Source of the DNA: Lentzea californiensis
GTDB lineage: Bacteria > Actinomycetota > Actinomycetes > Mycobacteriales > Pseudonocardiaceae
Reading direction: 5' to 3'
DNA length: 64,000 nt
NCBI RefSeq assembly: GCF_024648825.1
Contig: NZ_JANBBE010000002.1
Span: 558,001 to 622,000 of the forward strand
A program made the position numbers and the translations under genes. Under the pieces are notes generated by a model, which was given only the letters and a program-made list of their open reading frames with translations, was not told the DNA's origin and made no database searches. Positions 1-7,824 of the stretch are shown in pieces (within the stretch, counting starts at the first letter, position 1; the number at the start of each line of letters is the position of its first letter).

Positions 1-701
1 CCCCATCGGCCCTGGGGGAGTCTCGCCGCCGCGGCCGTGCCGGGCTCGGACGACACGATCGCGCACTCGGCGAGCGCCACCGCGATGCCGTCGCGTTCGG
101 CGAGCCAGATGGGGCTCGCGTTCTTGAGGCGCTCGATCAGCGCGTGGCGCTTCACATGGGCGGCGTTCGGACGCACGATCGTCGAGCCGACGTAGGAGGA
201 GTACTCCAGCTCGACGAGCGACAGCTCCAGCACGGTCTCCAGGTCGTGCGGGGTCGCACGGCGGATCGTGAGCGTGCGGGAGATGTGCTGTGCCGGAGTC
301 CTCAAGCGCACGGCGAGCACGGACAGCGGCACTAGTCCGTGGTCGAGGAACGCCCGTGCGGCTTTGGTGTCGCGGCTCGGCCAGTGCACGACGCACGCCG
401 TGTCGTCGTGCACTTCCTGCGTGTCGAGGTGCCGGCGGAAGCGGGTGAGCAGCGCGTCCATGCCCTGTGACTCGCCCACGAGCGGCAACATCTCCCACAC
501 CTCGGCCGCCGACCACAGGCGCGTGGTCGTGTGCGGCTCGAAGGTCTGGTGGCTGATGACCCCGGCCACGCGCGTGCCGTCCGCCAGCGCCGCCGTGATG
601 ACGTGGCCGTCCGTGGGCGGTTCGGTGGCAGGCGGGAGCAACGGGTCCAGTGAGGCGAAACGCGCTGACTGGGCCGCCACTAGTCCGCGTGCCGAGGTCA
701 T
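1..701 (-). CDS. GNAT-like N-acetyltransferase, C-terminus cut by window edge
   Basis: Reading leftwards from ATG at 701, an open frame of about 233 codons runs off the left edge without a stop. The N-terminal half gives a compact alpha/beta sequence (VITAALADGTRVAGVISHQT). The second half (RRATPHDLETVLELSLVELE) resembles the start of a second GNAT domain, and near the edge it reads IWLAERDGIAVALAECA, which fits a GNAT beta strand pair. It starts 11 nt after the stop of the methyltransferase on the same strand, so the two are probably co-transcribed. Substrate unknown. The family call rests on fold-like sequence patterns only; the acetyl-CoA binding motif is not seen within the window. Confidence 0.6.
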   Translation of the reverse strand, partial: MTSARGLVAAQSARFASLDPLLPPATEPPTDGHVITAALADGTRVAGVISHQTFEPHTTTRLWSAAEVWEMLPLVGESQGMDALLTRFRRHLDTQEVHDDTACVVHWPSRDTKAARAFLDHGLVPLSVLAVRLRTPAQHISRTLTIRRATPHDLETVLELSLVELEYSSYVGSTIVRPNAAHVKRHALIERLKNASPIWLAERDGIAVALAECAIVSSEPGTAAAARLPQGRW

Positions 702-712
702 GGCACGTGAGA

Positions 713-1546
713 TTACGACGTCAGGCGGGTCCGGAAGATCGCGGTGCCGGGGAAGAGCTTGCCGCGCAGGGGGCTCCACTGGCCCCAGTTGCGGGTGTGG
801 CCCTTCGGCCACTCGGGCTCGACCAGGTCCTCGAGCACGAAACCCGTGTTCGTGAGCGCGCGGACGTAGTCGCCGAGCGTGCGGTGGTGCTCGACGTAGG
901 TCGCCTTGCCCTCCTCGTCCACCTCTACATAGGGCGTGCGGTCGAAGTACGACTGCGTGACGGTGAGACCGAGCGGGCCGGGGTCGTCGGGGAAGATCCA
1001 CCTCATCGGGTGGTTGACCGCGAACACCCAGGGCGCGCCGGGCCTGAGCACGCGGGCGACCTCGCTGAAGACCTCCTGGACGTCCGCCACGAACGGCACG
1101 GCGCCGAACGCGCTGCAGGCGGCGTCGAAGGAGTCGTCGCGGAACGGCAGCTGGTCCGCGCTGGCCTGGACGAGCGGCACGTCGATGCCGGTCTCGGCGT
1201 TGTTCCTGCGGGCGTGCCGGAGCATGCCCGCGGAGATGTCGAATGCGGTGACGTCGGCCTTGTTGTCCTTGAGCCAGCGGGCGCACATCGCACTGCCGCA
1301 GCCCACCTCCAGGATGCGCTGACCAGCGATTTCACCCAGGAACCGGGCGTCGGACTCGCGCAGGCCCTCCGGGCACCACACGAAGTCGGCCGCACCGAGG
1401 AACTCACCGTGCGTCTCGTGGTAGTCGTCGGCGTCCGCGTCCCACCAGATCTGGTTCGCCACGCGCGACTCCGCGGCGTCCGCCCCGCGCTTGACGATGC
1501 CGGCGGTGCCGAGCGCTTGCTCCGCGCTCGCGTGCTGGTTGGACAC
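713..1546 (-). CDS. Class I SAM-dependent methyltransferase
   Basis: A 277-residue cytoplasmic protein with a Rossmann methyltransferase core. Motif I is ILEVGCGSAMCARWL near residue 78. The acidic strand-2 residue lies in VTAFDIS, and VQASADQLPFRDDSFDAA is the usual motif II/III region of methyltransferase-11 family enzymes. The Trp-rich C-terminal part (EPEWPKGHTRNWGQWSP) resembles actinobacterial members of unknown substrate. Start is GTG at 1546 with an AAGGAG element just upstream. It reads away from rpsA, and the downstream neighbour on the same strand is the acetyltransferase. The substrate cannot be read from sequence. Confidence 0.85.
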   Translation of the reverse strand: MSNQHASAEQALGTAGIVKRGADAAESRVANQIWWDADADDYHETHGEFLGAADFVWCPEGLRESDARFLGEIAGQRILEVGCGSAMCARWLKDNKADVTAFDISAGMLRHARRNNAETGIDVPLVQASADQLPFRDDSFDAACSAFGAVPFVADVQEVFSEVARVLRPGAPWVFAVNHPMRWIFPDDPGPLGLTVTQSYFDRTPYVEVDEEGKATYVEHHRTLGDYVRALTNTGFVLEDLVEPEWPKGHTRNWGQWSPLRGKLFPGTAIFRTRLTS

Positions 1547-1571
1547 ACTGCTCCTTCACATGGGGGCTGGT

Positions 1572-1601
1572 TTGCTTGCGCGTCTCGCAGCCGCGTACGA
1601 T
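1572..1601 (+). promoter_or_regulatory. Candidate rpsA promoter
   Basis: TTGCTT at 1572-1577 and TACGAT at 1596-1601 are separated by 18 nt, a standard spacing for the primary sigma factor. They would give a leader of about 120 nt before rpsA, long enough for the autoregulation known for S1 in other bacteria. No conserved leader structure was recognised. Confidence 0.4.
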
Positions 1602-1728
1602 ATCGCGTGCGTAGTGGGTTAGCGCTGCCCATGATCCAGAAGTGCCGGTTTTCGAGGTCTCTGAGTCGCTGCGCGCGCACCACTTACCCAGCCAATCAAT
1701 GCCAATCCGTACCGGAGCCACCTACCTA

Positions 1729-3219
1729 ATGTCCACCGACACCACCACCGCCCCCGTTGCCGCTGCTCCCAAGCAGGTCGCGATCAACGACATCGGGACG
1801 GAGGAGGACTTCCTCGCAGCTATCGACTTGACGATCAAGTACTTCAACGATGGCGACATCGTTGAGGGCACCATCGTCAAGGTCGACCGGGACGAGGTCC
1901 TGCTCGACATCGGCTACAAGACCGAGGGCGTCATCCCCTCGCGTGAACTGTCGATCAAGCACGACGTCGACCCCAACGAGGTCGTCAAGGTCGGTGACGA
2001 GGTCGAGGCGCTTGTTCTCCAGAAGGAGGACAAGGAAGGCCGTCTGATCCTCTCCAAGAAGCGCGCCCAGTACGAGCGCGCGTGGGGCACCATCGAGGCC
2101 CTCAAGGAGAAGGACGAGCCCGTCAAGGGCACGGTCATCGAGGTCGTCAAGGGTGGTCTCATCCTCGACATCGGCCTCCGCGGCTTCCTCCCCGCCTCGC
2201 TCGTCGAGATGCGTCGCGTCCGCGACCTCCAGCCGTACGTCGGCCGTGAGCTCGAGGCGAAGATCATCGAGCTGGACAAGAACCGCAACAACGTGGTCCT
2301 GTCCCGCCGTGCGTGGCTGGAGCAGACCCAGTCCGAGGTCCGCAGCGAGTTCCTCAACCAGCTGCAGAAGGGCCAGGTCCGCAAGGGCGTCGTGTCCTCG
2401 ATCGTCAACTTCGGTGCCTTCGTGGACCTGGGTGGCGTCGACGGTCTCGTCCACGTGTCGGAGCTGTCCTGGAAGCACATCGACCACCCGTCCGAGGTTG
2501 TCGAGGTCGGCCAGGAAGTCACCGTCGAGGTCCTCGACGTCGACATGGAGCGCGAGCGCGTGTCGCTGTCGCTCAAGGCGACGCAGGAAGACCCGTGGCG
2601 CCAGTTCGCCCGCACCCACGCGATCGGTCAGATCGTGCCGGGCAAGGTCACCAAGCTGGTTCCGTTCGGTGCGTTCGTCCGCGTGGACGAGGGCATCGAG
2701 GGCCTGGTCCACATCTCCGAGCTGGCCGAGCGCCACGTGGAGATCCCGGAGCAGGTCGTCCAGGTCGGCGACGACGTCATGGTCAAGGTCATCGACATCG
2801 ACCTCGACCGTCGCCGCATCTCGCTGTCGCTCAAGCAGGCCAACGAGGGCTTCACGGTCGACACCGAGTTCGACCCGACCCAGTACGGCATGGCCGCCGA
2901 GTACGACGACCAGGGCAACTACATCTACCCCGAGGGCTTCGACCCGGAGTCGCAGGAGTGGGGCGAGGGCTTCGACAAGCAGCGTGAGGAGTGGGAGCGC
3001 CAGTACGCCGAGGCGCACACTCGTTACGAGGCCCACATGAAGCAGATCAAGAAGGCCGCCGAGGCCGAGGAAGAGGCTTCGGCCGAGGGTGCGGGCAACT
3101 ACACCTCCGGTGGCGACGCTCCTTCCACGTCCGTGGGCGCGCCGGCTCAGTCCGGTGGCACGCTCGCCTCCGACGAGCAGCTCGCGGCTCTCCGCGAGAA
3201 GCTGTCGGGCGGCATGTGA
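1729..3219 (+). CDS. rpsA: 30S ribosomal protein S1
   Basis: A 496-residue protein with four consecutive S1 (OB-fold) RNA-binding repeats, roughly residues 42-112, 128-195, 215-284 and 300-371. Repeats 3 and 4 carry the typical FGAFV-(D/R)-(L/V)-xx-G-(V/I)-(D/E)-GLVH(V/I)SEL motif. A C-terminal acidic, Glu/Ala-rich tail of about 110 residues follows, as in mycobacterial S1, and the length matches actinobacterial S1. It binds mRNA on the 30S subunit to aid initiation. Start chosen at ATG 1729 (MSTDTTTAP), as in other actinobacteria, rather than the in-frame start at 1642. A strong terminator follows the stop codon. Confidence 0.97.
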   Translation: MSTDTTTAPVAAAPKQVAINDIGTEEDFLAAIDLTIKYFNDGDIVEGTIVKVDRDEVLLDIGYKTEGVIPSRELSIKHDVDPNEVVKVGDEVEALVLQKEDKEGRLILSKKRAQYERAWGTIEALKEKDEPVKGTVIEVVKGGLILDIGLRGFLPASLVEMRRVRDLQPYVGRELEAKIIELDKNRNNVVLSRRAWLEQTQSEVRSEFLNQLQKGQVRKGVVSSIVNFGAFVDLGGVDGLVHVSELSWKHIDHPSEVVEVGQEVTVEVLDVDMERERVSLSLKATQEDPWRQFARTHAIGQIVPGKVTKLVPFGAFVRVDEGIEGLVHISELAERHVEIPEQVVQVGDDVMVKVIDIDLDRRRISLSLKQANEGFTVDTEFDPTQYGMAAEYDDQGNYIYPEGFDPESQEWGEGFDKQREEWERQYAEAHTRYEAHMKQIKKAAEAEEEASAEGAGNYTSGGDAPSTSVGAPAQSGGTLASDEQLAALREKLSGGM

Positions 3220-3238
3220 GTCGCTAGTTAGACCTTCG

Positions 3239-3280
3239 AAGGCCCCTGCACCCTTTTGGGTGTGGGGGCCTTTGTTGTTT
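3239..3280 (+). terminator. Rho-independent terminator of rpsA
   Basis: A 15-bp GC-rich stem (AAGGCCCCTGCACCC pairing with GGGTGTGGGGGCCTT, with G-T wobble allowed) around a TTTT loop. It is followed by a T-rich run (TTTGTTGTTT), 19 nt after the rpsA stop codon. Confidence 0.9.
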
Positions 3281-3297
3281 GGGGGGCGGGTGGTCGC

Positions 3298-3427
3298 CTT
3301 GCGGGCGGCGAGCTTGCGGTTGCGTGCTTCCCCTGGGGACTCTGCCCCCAGACCCCGGCAATCTGATCGGGGGGCCACGGGCGGGTTGATGGCACGCCTG
3401 TTGCGTTGGGCGGCTGCCTGTTGCTTA
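3298..3427. repeat. Dispersed intergenic repeat, copy 1
   Basis: About 130 nt related to 11280-11416. Both copies share GCGGGCGGCG, a GTGCTTCCCC(C)TG...CTCTGCCC hairpin segment, and GGGTTGATGGCACGCC(T/C)GTTGC followed by a GGGCGGCT...TGTTGC segment. The centre holds a short hairpin (CCTGGGGACTCTGCCCCCAG). Copy 1 lies downstream of rpsA and copy 2 downstream of uvrB. The rest of the 3281-3577 gap contains GCTCGCCTTCGGC repeated twice (near 3466 and 3492) and no gene. Confidence 0.6.
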
Positions 3428-3577
3428 GAGGGTGGCGTTGGCGGCCCGTTCGGTAAGGACAGCTCGCCTTCGGCTTCGCGTGCTGGAGGGTGGCTCGCCT
3501 TCGGCGTAGCGCGATCAGGTGCTTGCCCGTTCACTCTGTGGTGGGGGCCCAACCTTGTTGTGTAGGTTGGCAAACCT

Positions 3578-4198
3578 ATGCGTGGGAACAAGTTCGTCGT
3601 GGCGCTGGGTGCCGGTGTGCTGGTGGTTGTTTGCGCCGCCTGTTCTGCTGCCGTGCCGCAGACCCAGGCGCCGCCGCCTCAGATTCCTCGGATCACGCCG
3701 TCCACCGCTCCGTCTCGGGTGCCGGTCATGGTGGACCGGGCGTTGCCCGACGACTGTGAGCTCGTGGTGCCCGCTGAGGTCATGAACACGACGCTCGGGC
3801 AGGAGCTTCCCGGGGAGCCTCGGATCATCGTCGGCATCAAGGAGCCGGGGATCGGGCGGACGGGGAAGATCGATTGCTACTACGGGATTCCCGACAAGAA
3901 GGGGCTGACGGACGCCAAGATCGTCATCGGGTTGTCGGCCTACACCGACGACCTCACGGCTCGTACTCGTGTCTCCGAGAGCGTCGAGGCTGAGCGGGCT
4001 GACGGTGCCAAGATCACCGAGGTCGACGTCGGGAAGCAGAAGGGGACGTTGGTCGAGGGGAAGGACGAGCAGCTGTTGATCGGGTCGCTCGGGAAGTCGA
4101 CGTTCGTGGTGCGCAACCGGAACAACTTCATTCCCAAGGAGAAGCTCATCGCGATCCTGCCGGTGCTGGCCGCGCAGTCGATGACGCCGCCGGTCTAG
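3578..4198 (+). CDS. Secreted lipoprotein, DUF3558-like
   Basis: A 206-residue protein with a typical actinobacterial lipoprotein signal. Positive residues (MRGNK) precede a hydrophobic stretch ending VVCAACSA, where the Cys near residue 23 is the likely lipidated residue. The mature part begins with a Pro-rich linker and then a DUF3558-like core, with DCELVVPAEVMNTTLG and a second Cys in GKIDCYYGI that probably forms a disulfide with the first. It should be anchored on the outer face of the membrane. Function unknown. A TAGGTT box lies 9 nt before the ATG. Its 3' end overlaps the tail of the degenerate merR frame on the opposite strand by 53 nt. Confidence 0.7.
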   Translation: MRGNKFVVALGAGVLVVVCAACSAAVPQTQAPPPQIPRITPSTAPSRVPVMVDRALPDDCELVVPAEVMNTTLGQELPGEPRIIVGIKEPGIGRTGKIDCYYGIPDKKGLTDAKIVIGLSAYTDDLTARTRVSESVEAERADGAKITEVDVGKQKGTLVEGKDEQLLIGSLGKSTFVVRNRNNFIPKEKLIAILPVLAAQSMTPPV

Positions 4199-4475
4199 CG
4201 GTGATGATGGCGTCCGAAGCGGACTGAGCTTCCTGCAGCGTGCTGATCGAGCGGCTGATCCGGTCGCGTTCCGCCATCAGGTCGTCCACCAGTTCCGGGC
4301 AGATCGACGCGATCAGGCGTTCGCCGTCCACGCCCATGCACGGCAGCACGTCGGTGTCGGCGTACACGCGGTAGCCGCTGGGCAGCCGGTCCGGTGTCAG
4401 CAGGCCCTGTTCCTCGTAGTAGCGCAGCAGGCGCTGGTTCACGCCGGTGCGTCGCGCCAGTTCGCCGATCCGCAT
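4146..4475 (-). pseudogene. MerR-family regulator with internal deletion
   Basis: The N-terminus (MRIGELARRTGVNQRLLRYYEEQGLL) is a textbook MerR winged-helix start and the C-terminus (ERDRISRSISTLQEA) is the usual dimerising coiled coil. The sequence jumps from YRVYADTDV directly to LPCMGVDGE. Intact relatives have about 25 more residues here (the VxxVRxIRxLLxAGLSxxxIxxV segment, helices 3-4 of the DNA-binding domain). This in-frame loss should cripple DNA binding. The 3' end reads on into the antisense of the lipoprotein gene. It is divergent from the broken MFS gene it presumably controlled. Start ATG at 4475; the deletion is inferred by comparison with the family. Confidence 0.65.
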
Positions 4476-4488
4476 GTGGTTTTCCCCC

Positions 4489-4510
4489 TTGACTCTCACA
4501 CCCATGTGAG
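4489..4510. promoter_or_regulatory. MerR-type operator between merR-like and MFS genes
   Basis: TTGACT at 4489-4494 is followed by the perfect dyad CTCACA-CCCA-TGTGAG (4495-4510), placed where the -35/-10 spacer would be. This is the normal geometry for MerR-family activators. It sits in the 51-nt gap between the divergent merR and MFS frames, both of which appear broken. Confidence 0.6.
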
Positions 4511-4526
4511 ACTTCAGCGTCGGATC

Positions 4527-5528
4527 ATGACCACTCGATCTTCGGAGAACGTGCGGGCGTGGCTGGGGCTCGCGGTTCTCGCGTTGCCCACGGCCGTGCT
4601 GGCCATGGACGTCACGATCCTCTACCTCGCTTCTCCTCACCTCGCGGTGGGTTTGGGGGCCAGCCCCACCGAGTTGCTCTGGATCCTCGACAGCTACGGG
4701 TTCGTCATCGCGGCTCTGCTCGTTCCGATGGGGGCGTTGGGGGACCGCATCGGGCGGCGGAGGTTGTTGCTCGTCGGGGCGGCCGCGTTCGCCGGTGCGT
4801 CCGTTGTCGCGGCCTATGCGCCCACGGCGGAGATGTTGATCGCCGCGCGGGCGTTGCTGGGGGTGGCCGGGGCGACGTTGATGCCGTCGACGCTGGCGTT
4901 GATCAGCACGATGTTCCGGGAGCGGCGCGGTGCGGCCATCGGGATCTGGGCCGCGTGCTCGTCGCCACCGTGCTGACGGTATATGGGATCAAGCACTTCG
5001 AGGTGCTTCCGGCGGTTGCCGGGGTGGCGGTGGGCGTGTGGTTCGTGCGGCGGCAACGGAGGATCGCGCACCCGTTGGTCGAGACGGCGTTGTTCCGCGG
5101 GCGTCTACCTGTTGGTCACGCAGCAGCTGCAGCAGGACCTTTCACCGATGCGGGCCGGGTTGCTGTTGTTGCCCGCTTCGGTGGCCATGATCGTCACGTC
5201 GGTGCTCGCGCCGCGGCTCGCCGTCGCGTTCGGAGCGGGGAGGACGGTGGCGGTGGTGGGGTTCTTGATCGTGCCGCACGCCGTGGTGCTGGGCATCGTC
5301 GTCGTGTACCTGGGGCAGGGTCCGGTAATAGCGTTGAGCACCGACCTCGTAGTGGGTGCCGCACCGCCCGAGAAGGCCGGGTCGGCGGCGGCTGTGTCGG
5401 AGACCGGGATGGAGTTCGGGCCGGCACTGGGGGTCGCGGTGATCGGGACGATGGGGGCCGTCACGGGGTTCGGGACGGTCGCGATCGTCGCGGCGGTCGT
5501 GTCCGTCCTGCTCGCCCGGCTAACCTGA
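4527..5528 (+). pseudogene. Degenerate DHA2-type MFS drug efflux transporter
   Basis: Three successive frames carry parts of one 14-helix MFS transporter. The first (from ATG 4527) covers helices 1-5 with LDSYGFVIAALLVPMGALGDRIGRRR (motif A) and stops at 4976. The second, about 4955-5103, reads TVYGIKHFEVLPAVAGVAVGVWFVRR and FVRRQRRIAHPLVETALF. The third, about 5099-5528, reads YLLVTQQLQQDLSPMRAGLL and DLVVGAAPPEKAGSAAA. Only about 335 residues' worth remain against roughly 480-500 in the family, so there are internal deletions as well as at least two frame changes. Intact relatives export cationic drugs. Confidence 0.8.
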
Positions 5529-5533
5529 CCGGC

Positions 5534-6682
5534 ATGCTCAGGGTGGGGTTGACCGGGGGAATCGGGTCCGGCAAGTCGACGATCGCGCGGCTGCTGGCGG
5601 ACGACGGCGCCGTCGTCATCGACGCGGACAAGCTTGCGCGCGAGGTCCTCGAGCCGGGGAGTGACGGGCTCAAGGAGGTCGTAGCGGCGTTCGGCGAGGA
5701 CGTGCTGAACGCGGACGGGACGCTCGACCGGGCGGCGCTGGCGGCCAAGGCGTTCGCCACCGAGGAGGCTCGGCAGACGCTCAACGGGATCACGCATCCG
5801 CGGATCGGTGCGCTCACCGGGCAGCGGATGTCGGAAGCCGCCGAGGACGCCATCGTGGTGCACGACATCCCGTTGCTGGTGGAGCGGGACATGGCGGCCG
5901 TGTACCACCTGGTGATCGTCGTCTTCGCGGACTCGGCCACGCGGCTGGAACGGCTCGTCACGAGCCGCGGGATGGACCGGCGGGACGCCGAGAACCGGAT
6001 CGCCGCGCAGGCCACCGACGAGCAGCGCCGGGCCGTCGCGGACGTGTGGCTGGACAACAGCGGCGAGGTCCCGGACATCACGGCGTTGTGGGACCGGCTG
6101 GTGGGATTCGAGAAGAACGTGCGCTCCGGCTCGTACGCGTCCGGGTCGCCGATCGTCGTGCCCTATGACGAGAGGTGGCCGGCGCAGGCGCGGCGGATCG
6201 CGCGCCGGATCAGCCTGGCGGCCGGTGGGCGGCACGTCGAGCACATCGGATCGACGGCGGTGCCGGGGCTCGCGGCCAAGGACGTGCTGGACTTCCAGCT
6301 CGCCGTCGAGGACATGGAGACCGCGGACGATCTGCGGGAGGCGCTGGCACAGGCCGGTTTTCCGTACGTGGGGCCGTACGTGGACACGCCGCGCGGTGAG
6401 GGCGACTGGAGCAAGCGGCTGCACGCCGGGGCCGACCCGGGGCGGCGCGTGAACCTGCACCTGCGCGTCGAAGGTGCTCCGAACTGGCGGTGGGCGGTCG
6501 ACTTCCGCGACTGGCTGCGGCACGACGCGCAAGCTCGCGAGGAGTACGCGGCTCTCAAGCTCGAGCTGTCACAACGGTTCGCGGGCGACGCCGGCGCCTT
6601 CGCCTACGGTGAGGCGAAGGAACCGTGGATGGAGGCGGCCGCGCAGCGCGTCGAGGCCTACAGGGGCGGCCAGGAGTCGTAG
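5534..6682 (+). CDS. coaE: Dephospho-CoA kinase fused to a GrpB/UPF0157 domain
   Basis: A 382-residue protein. Residues 1-200 are dephospho-CoA kinase, which phosphorylates the 3'-hydroxyl of dephospho-CoA in the last step of CoA synthesis. The P-loop is GLTGGIGSGKST, with DADKLAREV and the lid region RLVTSRGMDRRDAENRI. Residues 205-382 are a GrpB/UPF0157 nucleotidyltransferase-like domain (VPYDERWPAQARRI, HVEHIGSTAVPGLAAKDVLD). The same fusion is known in mycobacteria. Start is ATG 5534, with a TAACCT -10-like box ending 7 nt before it, so the transcript is probably leaderless. It lies six bases after the transporter remnant, between rpsA and uvrB as in M. tuberculosis. Confidence 0.95.
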   Translation: MLRVGLTGGIGSGKSTIARLLADDGAVVIDADKLAREVLEPGSDGLKEVVAAFGEDVLNADGTLDRAALAAKAFATEEARQTLNGITHPRIGALTGQRMSEAAEDAIVVHDIPLLVERDMAAVYHLVIVVFADSATRLERLVTSRGMDRRDAENRIAAQATDEQRRAVADVWLDNSGEVPDITALWDRLVGFEKNVRSGSYASGSPIVVPYDERWPAQARRIARRISLAAGGRHVEHIGSTAVPGLAAKDVLDFQLAVEDMETADDLREALAQAGFPYVGPYVDTPRGEGDWSKRLHAGADPGRRVNLHLRVEGAPNWRWAVDFRDWLRHDAQAREEYAALKLELSQRFAGDAGAFAYGEAKEPWMEAAAQRVEAYRGGQES

Positions 6683-7176
6683 ATGCCGTGCCACGTCAGC
6701 CACGACGTCAGGTTGTGGTTGACGTTGCTGAGCTCTTCGAGGGTGCGGTGGACCGTGCGCAGCGCCTGGTCGGCGTCGCCCGGTCGCAGCACGCGGCCCG
6801 CGACTGCTGCGGCGAAGTCCTCGCTGCGCACGATGCGGGCCGTGGTGCCGCCGGGGACGGCCAGGCCGAGCAGCAGATCCGTGGTCTGCCAGTGGCGGTG
6901 GTCGCGCTCGACCCGCACCGCGGACAGCACGCTCGGGCTGCTGCGCGCATGCCGCGAACGAGGGCGGTGAGTGGTCAGGCGCAGACCCAGTTCGGGCATC
7001 AGCCAGGTTACTTCGGAGTCCGAGAACGGGTCCTCCGGAGTGGGGTGCTCGATTCGCAGACCCCACCGTTCGGGATAACACGAACTAAGAGTTCGCGAGC
7101 CACCCGAAGAATACGAGCGCACGCCCGAAATGGTGTCGACGACATCGACCAACTGAGGTGTAGTGACCGCTCCCAC
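6658..7176 (-). CDS. DUF402-like protein, paralogue of the next gene
   Basis: A 172-residue cytoplasmic protein convergent with coaE; the two overlap by 25 nt at their 3' ends. The C-terminal half matches its upstream neighbour position by position. HWQTTDLLLGLAVPGGTTARIV corresponds to VWKTTDLYLDLIVRTGHSVTVL, and SWLTWHGIYDSW to RWLTYSGCPTTW. This points to a tandem duplication followed by divergence. The N-terminal HPPK-type motif of the other copy is not obvious here. Start chosen as GTG 7176 because TACGCT lies 7 nt upstream; a TTG at 7194 is possible. Function unknown. Confidence 0.7.
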   Translation of the reverse strand: MGAVTTPQLVDVVDTISGVRSYSSGGSRTLSSCYPERWGLRIEHPTPEDPFSDSEVTWLMPELGLRLTTHRPRSRHARSSPSVLSAVRVERDHRHWQTTDLLLGLAVPGGTTARIVRSEDFAAAVAGRVLRPGDADQALRTVHRTLEELSNVNHNLTSWLTWHGIYDSWPPL

Positions 7177-7264
7177 GCCGCCGAGCGTAGTCAAATATGT
7201 GCTCGCAGTTACACGCTGGGTCGATTTGTTACGTCACGGTCAGGTGACGAACACGCTCTGTGTA

Positions 7265-7774
7265 TCAACGCCAGGTCGTAGGACAACCCGAATAGGTGAG
7301 CCACCTGACCACATCGTGACCGTGCGCTGAAATTCCGGACACCGCCGAGTAGGTGGTTTCCAGTGCCCATTGCGCGCGTTCCGCGGACAACAGGTTGTGT
7401 TGAACTGCGGAGATCAACTCGTCCGTGTCCAAAACAGTCACGCTGTGGCCCGTTCGGACTATCAGGTCGAGGTACAGATCGGTTGTTTTCCACACGCTGC
7501 CGATCGCGTTGATCTCCACGACGTCCACGTAGAAGTCGAAGTCGAGCTGATGACCGGGGTGCCAGGACTGGCGCGTCACGCGGATGTTGAGCTTCGGCAG
7601 GAACCAGCTCTCGAAGTGGCTGATCTTCGGATGCCCCGCGAGCGGCCGGAACATGTAGAGGCCGGTCGGTGTGAGCCGGAACTCGTCGACCCTCCTCAGC
7701 TGCCCCTTGGGGTCGGTGTTGCTCTTGGCGTCCAGGTCGAAGTACTCGATCTTCGGCGGATGGATGTGTGCCAC
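7265..7774 (-). CDS. DUF402 domain protein (Rv1632c-like)
   Basis: About 169 residues beginning VAHIHPPKIEYFDLDAKSN, then TDPKGQLRRVDEFRLTPTGLYMFRPLAGHPK, the typical actinobacterial DUF402 start. Aromatic and acidic residues in DFDFYVDVVEI and VWKTTDLYLDLIV fit the family's beta-barrel core. Members of this superfamily include nucleoside di/triphosphatases and FomD, but no activity can be assigned here. M. tuberculosis has a homologue in the same place between coaE and uvrB. Start chosen at GTG 7774, which has CAGTAT 7-8 nt upstream; GTG 7810 would leave only 14 nt to the divergent gene. Confidence 0.8.
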   Translation of the reverse strand: MAHIHPPKIEYFDLDAKSNTDPKGQLRRVDEFRLTPTGLYMFRPLAGHPKISHFESWFLPKLNIRVTRQSWHPGHQLDFDFYVDVVEINAIGSVWKTTDLYLDLIVRTGHSVTVLDTDELISAVQHNLLSAERAQWALETTYSAVSGISAHGHDVVRWLTYSGCPTTWR

Positions 7775-7811
7775 GTCCGCGATACTGCCATCGCCGGGCG
7801 CCGCGGCCACT

Positions 7812-7817
7812 TAGGAT
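7812..7817 (+). promoter_or_regulatory. -10 box of a leaderless gene
   Basis: TAGGAT ends exactly 7 nt before ATG 7825, the spacing expected if transcription starts at the start codon. Confidence 0.5.
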
Positions 7818-7824
7818 GCCGCGC

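Noticed and set aside
4559..5533. In-frame extension that would fuse the MFS remnant to coaE
   Set aside because: The extension crosses the broken transporter and only partly matches it. coaE has its own ATG with a -10 box 7 nt upstream and the expected N-terminus.
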